This document shows positions 23,016 through 33,460 of a DNA stretch of 64,000 nt, piece after piece (position 1 is the first letter of the stretch; each line of letters begins with the position of its first letter). The DNA comes from Oscheius sp. JU75 (Eukaryota > Nematoda > Chromadorea > Rhabditida > Rhabditidae). The translations under genes were made by a program, and so were the position numbers. The DNA is taken from positions 5,270,001-5,334,000 of the forward strand of contig JASJZC010000006.1 of assembly GCA_037178855.1 (NCBI GenBank), read 5' to 3'. A model generated the notes under the pieces. The model worked only from the letters and a program-made list of their open reading frames with translations, made no database searches and had not been told where the DNA came from.

Positions 23016-24443
23016 CCAAGTTCTCGTCATCTCCAAACGACCTTCCATTCTGCACACGGTCTGAGATTTGTCCTATTCTATTCTGTCACCTTAGTGTGCT
23101 AAATCTATCTGTGATTCCGTTCCCGCTTGAACCCCCTATGGCTAGCTTTTACTCCCTTTTTTCTATCCCCTTACGTGTATATTTACTCTGCGTATATGTA
23201 TTCTGCTCCCCTGACCTTTTTTACTTCTCTCCTTTGACATAATGCTTTGTGTTATGTGTAACGATATAAAGTTGTTCCAGTGAGTCATCTGTCACACAAT
23301 GATGTCAATCTTCCCCATTTCGCAAACTGGTGGGCTCTAATGTAAACTCAGCCAGGCATCCTCCCAAAAATCTATAAGGAACTGAGTTAAATGAAGAGCG
23401 GAAGGCCAATTTGGGATGGGGGATAAGGAATATATTTTGAGTTTCGGTGGACGTCGACAAAAATCCGAAAATTCTACTCGATTCATTGTGGGGATGGCAC
23501 AAGGCTCAGGACACTGTCTTACAAGTCATCAGCATTTTTGGGTGGAAATACCATTTAAGAGATTAGAAATTCGAGTGTAGAAGGTTACCTAACCTTGGAA
23601 TCTGTTTGTTAGCCTGTTTTCTGCAAAACTGTTTTCCAGCTCATTGGTCGTCCACGGGACGGTTATAAAATTATCCACGTCGTTGTTTATGATCCGGCGA
23701 GTCGTGGATCCCAGCAAATAAATGCAGGGACCTAGGAATATCGGAGGTTAGGAGAACTTCTTGAAGAAAATCTTCGCGAGATCCCTTGTTCTAGCTGTTC
23801 TCGACCAATTAATCCATCTGGCAGAGATTAGCTTATCAATCATGACCGGGGCTGGAGAAAGAAGTGTCATGGCAACGGCGGAGAGTGAGAACGAGACCTC
23901 GACACGCTCCACTTCCCTCGTCAGGAAGCGACTCACCGAAACAGCAAATCTCTCTTTCCTCCGGCTCTTCTGACCCCCTACTTGCTACACTTGCTTTCCT
24001 ATGAACACTGTTCCAGTCCACTCCGTGCCAATCTTGCTATCGGTGTTCTGAACTCCTTGCAGTGTTTTGAAACAAACAGTCTGAAAGGGATTGGAGAACC
24101 TAGTACTGAACACGAGAGCCAAGTGTAATAAAGAGACCGTTTAAAGAAAGCAATGTCTTTGTTGGACTCTAACAAATGGAAACCTAGACCAACATGACTG
24201 CCTTCAATCTGGTTATCTGTTTTCACTTCTTACGTGTTTCTGTCCCCGTGTTATATTTTACCTGCCTTATCTTCGTATAACATATCTCCCCGGTAATCCT
24301 TCGGGCTCCTCCAACTCATTCCTCACACGTGACGGATAAAGATAATCTTTGTCCCTTATGAATATGTGCTTTGTCGACTGGCTTTGAACTTTTCTTCCAC
24401 ACTCTCGGCTATACGACTCTTTTCAGTTTGGAAAGGTCAAAGA
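23016..24443. other. Intergenic region upstream of the adenylate kinase gene
   Basis: About 1.4 kb with the TPD52 3' UTR and probable promoter sequence of the next gene. Small open frames on both strands carry no recognisable motif. Confidence 0.4.
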
Positions 24444-27400
24444 ATGGGAGCCGAGGCGAAACTCTATCTTCAAGAGCATCGAATACCGCAACTTTTCGAG
24501 GTTTCTTAGAAGTTTGACCTTCGAGAGTGTCCATATCAGGGTCTTATGACTGGATTGATATATAACCGACCACCGGATCCTATCAGTTTCCTGGAGCAGT
24601 CACTGCACCACATCAAGACTCATCCAAATGACGAACTGACTTGGGACATGTTTATCGAGAAGGGAATGACCAGTTCCGGTGAGTTCATGGGAAGTTTTCC
24701 AGCTCGCGGTTACACTCAGTTCTCATGAGCCGTCAGGGAAGGTCCAGAAATATCTACTCAGTAGCTGGAAGTAACAACTTCAAAATCTTATTTTTACTCT
24801 TGAGAAATATCAATTTGAAACTTTTGGAAGATTCTGCCAATTAAAACGCAACTTCCAAACTTTCGAGGGTTAGCACCTAGAAGCAAAAAGTTTCTGCTTT
24901 AATTATAGTAGCAACAAAAGCTATAAAGGGAGAACACGTAATTTCGAATCGTCATGGCCACGGTACCTCCCGGAGACATCACTACCCAACTCGGAATGCT
25001 CCCTACGACGACAAGCACACCTACACAGCAAGATCATCAACTCTTCTGCTCGTCGCATCGGCTAGGCCATAAAAACGATGAACATGAAGCGTCTTGGAGT
25101 GGACCCGACCTGCGACTGTCTTAAGAAGGCTACTCTGATGACTGTGAGCTGCGACGCTTTCACCTTCGGACAGGAAGATACCTACAACGATCGCATCACC
25201 ATCGAGTGGACCAACATGCCAGATGAAGCCGCCAAGCAGTTCCGTCGTGAGTGGTTCCAGGGAGACAATGGTTCGTCGCAAGTACCTCCCGATCGTGTAC
25301 AACCCCTGAATAAAGGTGCTATGTGGCAGTCTCGTATCGTCTCTCTTTGGTGTCTCTACGGAATAGCTTCTTGTTCTCTTCTATGTTTTTGTTCAAGTGG
25401 TCCCACTCTGGTAACTACTCTCCATGCCTTGCTTTTTTTTTACTTCTATCTTCTTCGAGAGGAATTGACTCGGATGCTCTAATTCGTTTCCTGCAGGATC
25501 TTACAGCAGTTTCTAGAAGTTATGCCAAGGAAACCATCCCACAAACTGTCCAAGACCAAATATAGGGAGGTTCTACATCCTCCGTCACACATGAAGACTG
25601 GCTGCTGTCGAATTTTCACGACTCTACTGGGCAATTCTATAGAAGTCTTTACCACTCTAGCAGACCTACCGCCTTCAAGCTGTGACTAGAAGGGAACCAC
25701 CTCAGTCTACTTACAACGAGCAATCGATGACCAAGTAGAAAAGGATACACACTCTCCAAAGTTCTTCCCGCTCGTTGGTCACAGCTGCCGGAAAAGGAGC
25801 TGCGGTGGCCATGGCACTTAAGAGACAACAATGCAGTAAGATATACCCCATACCCTCTCAACCTTGCCTCTAAACATGCGCTCTCGAATAGGTGCTAGCC
25901 GGTCTCCAGATGCTACAGGTATTTTTTGGAATATTTTCAGACATTGACCAAATCATTGCTGCAGTTTCGTGACTGATTTGGTATCTATTAAAAATCGGGG
26001 TGCACTTATGAATCCGTGGTATTATCGTGATTCCAGAGCTGTCTCTACCACCCTTTTCGATAAAAAGTATAAAATGTCGGTAATATTGCTGAAGGAACTC
26101 TGTTCTCCCTATATTCCAAAACAAACCAATTGGATACCTCTACCCATTGAAACCTGAACAAAATTGGTCCAAAAAAGAAGGTGAAGCAAAAGGGGCGACA
26201 AATTGCTCTCTCCCCCACTCCTCACATCGATAGAGACCCCATACCTGCTGTTGTTCCGAAGGAGAGAGTTATTTTGCAGATAGGAAGTCTATTGCCTCTA
26301 AGAGAGTCACTCGTCCTATATCCAAGAATCCAAAATCGTGAGTTATTGTAATTCGTCTGATGAAGAGACTTTCAGTCCTGAAACAGCCGAGAGCCGTCGT
26401 GTATCAAGAGAGTCTCAAGAGTCGAGAGAGAAGACAGGGAGCAGCGGAATGGGTCTGGTTCGGACACCGTCAGTTACCAAAGCTGCCCAAGTGGCAGACA
26501 TTCCTCATGTTCCAATCATCCTCTTCATGGGAGGACCTGGGGGTGGTAAGACTCGTCATGCTGCCAAGGTAGCTTCCTCGCTATCTGAACAAGGACTGGT
26601 ACACATCTGCATGCCCGATATCATTCGGCAGGCGCTGGCCAGGTACAAAGACAAGTATCCAGAATGGAGAGAGGCCAACGAACATTACATGAGAGGTAAT
26701 ACTTCTCTTTTTACTCGAAAAAAGAGTTTAGGAGAACTCATTCCCAATCATCTAGCCCTGTCCCTGGTGAAAGCGGAAATGGGCAGACATAAGAACGCTA
26801 CGGCCTTTTTCCTGGAAGGGTTTCCGAGAGAAGCTCGCCAGGTGGAGGATTTCGAAAGACAGGTAGGCAAGGGGGTGAGGGAGGATGAGGGAGGCAAGAG
26901 ATAGTGTTACTTCGAAAGTTTAGGTAAAAAATGTGAACATGGCTTTGATCATCGACTACGACGAGAAAACACTCCGAGATCATATGGAAAAACGCGGTCT
27001 CGGAATGGAGATCATCGACCAGAAGATCAAGGAATTCAAACAGAAGACTCTACCCTCTGCCAAGTACTTTGATGATCAAAAACTGCTTCATCTGGTAGAT
27101 TTAATTCGGTGGAATACTGACAGATTTCTTTAGATTCCGGGGGAAAGAGACGATCATACAATTTACGAGAGAATGAGAGCTCTGGTGACGAAAGCCATGG
27201 AGACTGGTGTGCCAGTCATCAACAGTAATCCGCCTAGTCAACAGACTCAGAGACCAATGGAGGTTGGTTCACTTTCATCTCTGTTTCTGTCTTTCGCTGT
27301 CACGGTGTGTTCAGAGTCCACCGTCCGAAGCTGTCACTGTCACTAACCAATCACCTTCTGATTCAAAAGCTAACACTGATGAACTACCCATTCAAACTGT

Positions 27401-29611
27401 ACTGTTCTCACCTTTTCTTCATGTCTTGTGGTCTAGAGTAATTCAGAGAGAGTGCCTGTTGTGAATACTGTCCTGTCTATCCAACAAACTAACCCAGAAG
27501 TATCCCTTGAAGTGAGATGTCCAGTATCGGATAATGTTGTGAGTGTAGTACAGTAACCGCGTCATGTCTTGTTTAGAAACGTATCCCTGTCAGCTTTGCT
27601 CTAGATGAGCGTACTTCTTTGGCACCGACGGAACAGCATTTTGAACTGTCCAAGAGCTCAGAAAGTCGTCTTGAGCCTCAGCAAGAGAGCCAGTCTACTG
27701 TAAAAAAAGATCCCAAAGATCAAGATGCATCTCTCTCTTCCAAGGATACAAAACTTGTTCCAACTGCAAACGGGCGAGATGGATTGACGAATGTCGTGCC
27801 GAAAAGAGATAATCAGCATGTATCAACTGACTCTTCTCCACTGGAAGCTATGGGAACTGTTCAATTTACCAGCAGAGACAGCAAAGTCGGACCTGAAATT
27901 GTCCAGGCCGAATCAATAAGACAAGTAACTAATCACTTGGAGAGTCAGTCTGGAAAAAGTGATGAGAATCTCTCCAATGGAGGTAGTCAAGCCGGGACGA
28001 TTGAGCCTCCAATCAACGCGCCTCATTCTGCATCTATTTCCACTAATGCATCGACTAACCCAACGGTACTATCTGGTGTCCAGTACTGAATCCAGTCCGT
28101 TCCAGAAGCTTTCTGGGCCCACTACTGTGGGCATTGTGCAGTCAATATCTGTCTCTGTTTCTTCACCTGTTCAGCTAGAGGTACTCTAGATTCTGAGAGC
28201 CAGGAGTTCTTTTCTATAAACCACACGTTTCCCCACAATGTGTTGTTCAGAAACCACGCACCCCTCCAGTTGCCGTGGCTACATCACAACCACCACCTTT
28301 TCTTCCTGTTCGAGAGTCTACACCACCAAAAATTATTGGGCCCGAGGTCTTTTAGGCTTTTTGCCTTGAAAATGAAGATTCTTTTCGTTTCAGGAACCAG
28401 TCCCAGAAGTTCCACCAATTCCAACAATCGGTCCTCTTCCTGAAGTTCCTTCGGAAGTCCGAGTCATCCCGCCGACAGCTGGTAAACAATAGTCGAATGG
28501 TGTGGGAGAAAAACATTATTCAGAGCCTCCGAATACAATCGTGACCACGGCTACGATTCACAACTCTCGACCGGCTAGTCAACAATCCAGGAAATCGACA
28601 GCCGAGGGGCCGAGAACAGCCACCCCGAAGAGGAATGGGACACCCAAGGATCCACCGAGAACTACCAGTTGTAAGCCTACAACATTTGAAACGAATGAAA
28701 GAGTTTCAGCCCAGTACAGCACAGCTGAAGTACCTAGTGGCCTTCCAAACAATGCTCCAGTCATAATGCTTGTTGGTAAGGCTCTGTCTGTACTTTGATC
28801 TAATTGGAATCCCGCAGGAGCCCCTGGAGCTCTGAAAAACGACGTGGCCAGGCGAATCACCCAAAAGTACGACGGATTTGTCCTTGTGTCAATGGGAGAC
28901 TTGCTCCGGAAAAGCGTCAGCGAGTCTCCAGACGACGAGCTGTGGAAACGAATCAATACCAAGATAATGGAAGGAGAGCCTGTCCCGACCGTAGTTTCTC
29001 ACCTAGACTGTAACTCAAACTATCTTAGAAACTATGTCGCCAACTCTTGTACAATGAAATTCACACTGTCGGACAAGGAGCCTGGGGCTACGTGATCGAG
29101 GGCTATCCCAGGACCATATCTCAGCTAGACGATTTTGAAGGAGTGGTAAGGAACCAAGAGTTTAGACATGAAGATGGTTCTCAGGTTGCAAGGGTTGATG
29201 TAGCCATCCTGATTGACTGCACGGAGCAGTTCTGCGAGGAGATGGTGAAGAAGAGATTCGAGGAGAGTGGACACAGGAAAGGTAGGAAGAGACAGAAGAG
29301 ACAGGAAATCTCTTCTTTCAGACGACTCTCCCGAAGTTTTCAAAGTGCGTCTGGCCACCTTCAAACAGGACACTCTGCCGATGCTGAAACATCTGGACGA
29401 GAGGGGAAAGCTGCGTGTTGTAGACGGAGACGGTGATGCAGACACTGTCTTCAAAGAGGTCTCCCAGGTCATCGACGGAGCTCTTTTCATTGAAGGTACT
29501 GTAGTTTCAGTTAAATGGTTATGGTATTCAGAAGATGACGGGAGTGGCGGGAGCCTGGATGAGTCAAAGAAGAGTCTACGAACTCAGCAACAGCAGCAAC
29601 AAGCCGTCTGA
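24444..29611 (+). CDS. Adenylate kinase 5-like, two kinase domains
   Basis: Nucleoside monophosphate kinase related to AK5. Twenty-two exons keep one frame and give 956 residues: 24444-24500, 24540-24678, 25785-25835, 25892-25918, 26280-26337, 26376-26695, 26732-26862, 26924-27094, 27134-27262, 27315-27398, 27437-27538, 27577-28065, 28106-28180, 28251-28346, 28394-28481, 28524-28670, 28710-28775, 28818-28990, 29029-29145, 29185-29281, 29322-29495, 29532-29611. Order: an AK5-type N-terminus with a Dpy-30-like motif ([20 protein letters not shown]); kinase domain 1 with P-loop GGPGGGKT and NMP-binding [10 protein letters not shown]; a linker of several hundred Ser/Thr/Pro-rich residues; kinase domain 2 with GAPGALKND in place of the P-loop and VIEGYPRTI; a poly-Gln tail. 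Domain 1 lacks the R-x-D-D of the LID (RGLGMEII instead); domain 2 keeps it (GHRKDDSPEV). Catalysis by either domain is uncertain. Exons 3-4 are short and rest on phase alone. Confidence 0.87.
24954..25309 (+). pseudogene. Major sperm protein (MSP) pseudogene
   Basis: Decayed intronless MSP copy inside intron 2 of the adenylate kinase gene, on the same strand. It begins [12 protein letters not shown] and later shows [47 protein letters not shown] and [11 protein letters not shown], all MSP hallmarks, but these lie in different frames. Lesions seen: a deletion after codon 12 that removes the SKIVF region; a frameshift after HTY; a TAG where MSP has Trp in RRIGWAI; loss of part of the GVLDPKE segment; and a shift near the end. 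It spans 356 nt against 384 for an intact gene. A TATAAA remains 27-32 nt upstream of the ATG. MSPs are nematode sperm cytoskeletal proteins in large families, and dead copies are common. Confidence 0.93.
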
Positions 29612-29621
29612 ACTTTGTAAT

Positions 29622-29720
29622 AAATGTTGGTTAGACATCTGTCTGTCATTCGCACTGTTATCTAATTGGAATCCCGCAGGAGTCCCTGGAGCTCTGAAAA
29701 ACGGCGTGGTCAAGCGGGTA
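29622..29720 (+). repeat. Partial copy of adenylate kinase intron 17/exon 18
   Basis: About 60 nt around 29661-29715 nearly repeat 28798-28855: the intron end TCTAATTGGAATCCCGCAG, then GGAG(C/T)CCCTGGAGCTCTGAA and the following codons. The copy sits directly behind the gene's stop codon. It looks like a fragment of a duplicated P-loop-region exon. It could be part of an alternative 3' end, but the frame is not continued by any exon I can find. Confidence 0.7.
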
Positions 29721-31139
29721 ATACAGATCCGAAGGCTCTAAGTCTTCAAACCAATCGACAAAGAAAATGTCTACCAATCCGTGCTTCTTGCCTCGTTTGA
29801 GTAGACAACAAGCCAAACTACAACGCGCAAAGTCAAAAGTTAGTACGGTCAAGTAAGGCTCTCAAAGTACTATAAGTGTCTGTGAACCCCGTTTTCTCTC
29901 GATCCGGACCACTATATTACGTCACTGGTCATCTTCACCAACCCACAACTCGTATTTTCGGGTTTGATCAAGCCGGCAACCTCTTACATCCTATCACTAC
30001 GGACTTATCGTCTTGTCATCGAGCATAGTTTTCACTTGGTCTTAGGTACCACAACTGCCATGGTTTTAGGTTCTAGAAGTGACTTTTTTCAGCGATGTTG
30101 TAGATGTTTTGGCTAGTTTTTTGAGGCATAGAATCCTCGACTCATCTATAGCTAACTTCCCAAGTCTTTTTTGATTCGCTCGTTAGTCCTATCGTAATTG
30201 TAGTCAGTCTTCATGTTATTAGATGCCGAAATAATCGGACTTACCGAAGAAATGGCAGCTGCCCTTACTTCCAGCGCATGCGATGACTTGGTCCGTCCAG
30301 AGATGAAGTTCGGCTCGGGCCCATTGAAGCTCGCTCTTAACTCGCATCTTGAAGAGAACACCAGGCTTGTACCATGGCCGAGATGAGGTCGGCTCGGGAT
30401 CGTCAGCTTTCTGAACGGTTGTTTCATGTCACTCATTTTTTGTTCCTGATTCTGTTGATAACGTATCTTGATGAGTGGTGACCGGGCTAATTCGAGTCAT
30501 CTTCCCCCAAAGATTCGAGTTAAGAGCGAGTGGATGCCGTTGTTGTACAGCAGCCGTCAGCTCATGGACATCAGGTTGAGAGACAAACCGCTACTGTCGA
30601 CGGACAGTGGGTTAGCAACTAGGTGGAAGTCCTAAAATTCTTTTGTGGGAGAAAAGAGGTGACCAATCGAGTGGTGATTAGCCGAGTGCCACTTCTTCCT
30701 CTTCACTGGCGCCGCAGCTCCCAAAGCGCCACAAGCTTCTTCTTCACCGTCTCGACAGCCCTGGCCAGTCGTCAGGAGAGAACTGTCGAAAATGGCGAAA
30801 AATAATTCCTCGAGTGGAAAAGGGTCGAAGGGTCTAACAATGAGGCGGAAAAAGCAAAATTCTAATGTTGCGGAGCCAAGATGCTTAAATGTGCCGAATA
30901 CGAGCCAGAATGACAGGTTCCGCGCAAAGGTCATGTCCATTAGAATTGGACCATAAAAGCGTCCTCCTTGTGGTTTGCTTTGTCTGTTTTTGTGGAAAAA
31001 AATGGCCAAGAGTTATGTTTAATAAGATTCTGCTGTTTTCGAATATCCTATTGCTCGAAAACTTGTGAGTTCAGATTGGAAGCCATATTAAAGTTGGTAC
31101 CGCTGCTTTTTTGGTAATACCAGTGCCTATACTCTAAAC
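29721..31139. other. Intergenic, no gene recognised
   Basis: An open plus-strand stretch at 30222-30380 (reading AEIIGLTEEMAAALTSS) looks mildly protein-like but lacks flanking exons, a clear start or a family match. Otherwise nothing supported. Confidence 0.35.
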
Positions 31140-31415
31140 TTTCCAGGACGACCCTCCGAGAGAGCGGTTACAGTGGCAGATTCGGACGGTGGATTCAGAG
31201 CATTAGCAGCAGTAGACTCAGCAAAGTTAAGATCAATAAGAGCATACACTGTCTTTGAAGGTCATGGAAAGTACTGTAGTTTTGGTTCAAAAATCACGAC
31301 GAAGACGACGGGATTGGAGGGGAGAATCCAAACTCTGGATGAGTCGAAGAAGAGTTGACTCAGAACCCGTCTGAAACTTGTGGTAAATGTTGGTTAGAGT
31401 TTTCATAACCTCTCC
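31140..31415 (+). pseudogene. Decayed copy of the adenylate kinase 3' end
   Basis: Matches the gene's exons 21-22 and early 3' UTR in order. ACACTGTCTTTGAAGG resembles the gene near 29441. GTACTGTAGTTT matches the start of intron 21. CTGGATGAGTCGAAGAAGAGT matches exon 22 apart from one base. CCGTCTGAAACTTGTGGTAAATGTTGGTTAGA matches the stop-codon region and UTR with a few changes. The reading frame is not maintained and there is no P-loop exon in front. With the fragment at 29622, it suggests a tandem duplication that has decayed. Confidence 0.75.
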
Positions 31416-33460
31416 TGCAATAGGTCCAGTTTTTATGCACACTGTCAGAACGGTGAGTCAATGCTCCAGATTGACCTCGGATTGACTCCGTGACGCTCAT
31501 CAGAGTAGCAATAGATCAAATGGAACCGGGCACTGTTCCGGGTAAGCCCTGAGGCATCGGCTGACTTGGCGCCAAGTCAATAGACGAGAATAATTGTCAA
31601 TAGACACGGGGCGTGATACGTAAATATGGCGTAAGGTGCGCGTGCTCCCGCGAGGATCATCCCTCTTGCCTTCTGAGTCAGCGTGGAAAAAACAAAAGAG
31701 GTAGCGAATGAAGGGGTGATTAAGAGACAAGTCGGTAGTCGACAGTCTGTGCACTTCCAGTTGTTGACCTCGTCACTCTCAGCCTATGTGGATTTATGTC
31801 TCATTGTCTTTCTGTCTTAAGCCTATCACATGTGTACCATTCTTCCAATCCATGCGAAAATTTTGACCCCAAATTCTTTGTTTTGTTCCGACAACAAGCA
31901 TGTGCGCGCGAACACAGCTCATACAGTTACTGTTTGCCGGGCATTGGAACAAGCGCCAAAGCTGATGATTTGTGATGTAGGTTGGGTAAGAAAGAGCCTG
32001 ATGATATTCCTGGGAAGGATGAGTTGGAAAACCGGGAGAATTGTAAACAGCACACTCTGCCCTCGGGCGTGAACCTCTCTCAACACTCACGGCAGCAAAC
32101 ATTCTGTGCTCGGTCTCCAGTACCGTGGAGGTCTTTTTGAAGCCCTTATTTTGAACTGTTTAGGCTTACTATTTGACTCTCCTCCAGTCTAGTCCATTAA
32201 CTAATCCCCGATCTATGACCAGGCATGGTTTATTAATTTTTAATGGTCCTCTAATGCTCTTCTTCAAAACTTGCCAGTGTGTAGACTGGGCAACAGATTT
32301 TATGTGCTAAATCTAAAAAAAACATTAAAGGGGTCGAGGGTGCATCTTCGAAAGTTTACAAGCCACATGCAGCTGTCAAACGGGATGATTTTTTTTACGG
32401 GATGATTTATCAGTTTATCAGTCTTCTATGAATTGATATATAGTTTTGATTAAAATAGTTTTGACAACAGTGAAATCACTGAAAGATAATCAAGGTTGAA
32501 GAGCTAGGAACCATTAGCTTTAGAAAAGAAGCATTTCAATTACAATACGTTTTACAAAAACCAAACAAGCAGTTATTCTCGAGCAGACTTCTTCTACGTG
32601 CCGTTTCCGGAAGCTGCACACTTGTGTTTGAGTTTCGACTTCCTAACTCGCCTTATTTGCCTACTTTTCTGCGCGTGTCCTTCTCCGTCCCCACTATTCA
32701 TTACCGTATTCAGTGCAGAGACAGATGACGGCACGAGAAAAAAGTAAGACAAAGACGAGACAGACAATCTGCAACCCATACCTTCTGCCCGACCCTCAGG
32801 TTCTTTCCGGTTTTACTTTCCGAGACCGCACGGTGTCCCTCCTAATTTTGTTCCAATAGAAACGCTTTGGCAATGTTTGTCCAAGTCCGAAATGTGCCTG
32901 ACCACCCCACTTTTCAAGAATCATTATTTGCTCCGATCTGCGGAACACATTGAAACGCACAAAGAATGAGAAGGATTGTTGATAACCTAGGTTTCCTCGG
33001 TGGCAAATAGGAAGGAGGAGCTTATTAGGCGGAGTAGACATACCGAGAAGTAGTACTGTAAAGTGTACACTAAATGTAAAAGAACTTTCTGCGGTGCGAG
33101 AACCATAGCAGGAATAGGACAAAAATTTTGTACCCACTTAAGAAAGTCGTTGAATCGTCATTTCATAAAAACCGGTTGAACTCTGAATGTATGGTGTGAG
33201 CAGCATTCATAAGCTTTGAAATGCTGGTGCTGACCGGAGGTCGTAATTTATCATTTTCGTGAGGTTTTACCAAGTTGTGAACGAGATTAAAGACTACAGT
33301 TTTTATTAGCAGAACGATTAAAGTATATCGGACCACTATTTTTGATACATGAAAGGGAGATAGGAGCTTGGAGTAATCTCTTGTCCAGAATCCCCAATGT
33401 CGTATCTTTTACCGTTTTCTTTTCCCTTTTTCATCCAGATTCGCATTTTCCAGCTCCCTG
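31416..33460. other. Intergenic, upstream of the otopetrin gene
   Basis: Non-coding apart from a possible small minus-strand gene at 32594-32779, listed separately. No repeats or RNA genes recognised. Confidence 0.35.
32594..32779 (-). CDS. Possible small secreted basic peptide
   Basis: A single 61-codon frame, MGCRLSVSSLSYFFLVPSSV and onward. The first 22 residues look like a signal peptide with a plausible cleavage after SVSA. The rest is strongly basic with several Lys/Arg pairs (QIRRVRKSKLKHK) and ends CAASGNGT. It could be a neuropeptide- or defence-like precursor, or a chance open frame. I see no intron or promoter that settles it. Confidence 0.25.
   Translation of the reverse strand: MGCRLSVSSLSYFFLVPSSVSALNTVMNSGDGEGHAQKSRQIRRVRKSKLKHKCAASGNGT

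Noticed and set aside
30222-30380. Frame AEIIGLTEEMAAALTSS resembling a histone-fold start
   Set aside because: No start codon context, no following exon, and the likeness to TAF-type histone folds is too short to defend.
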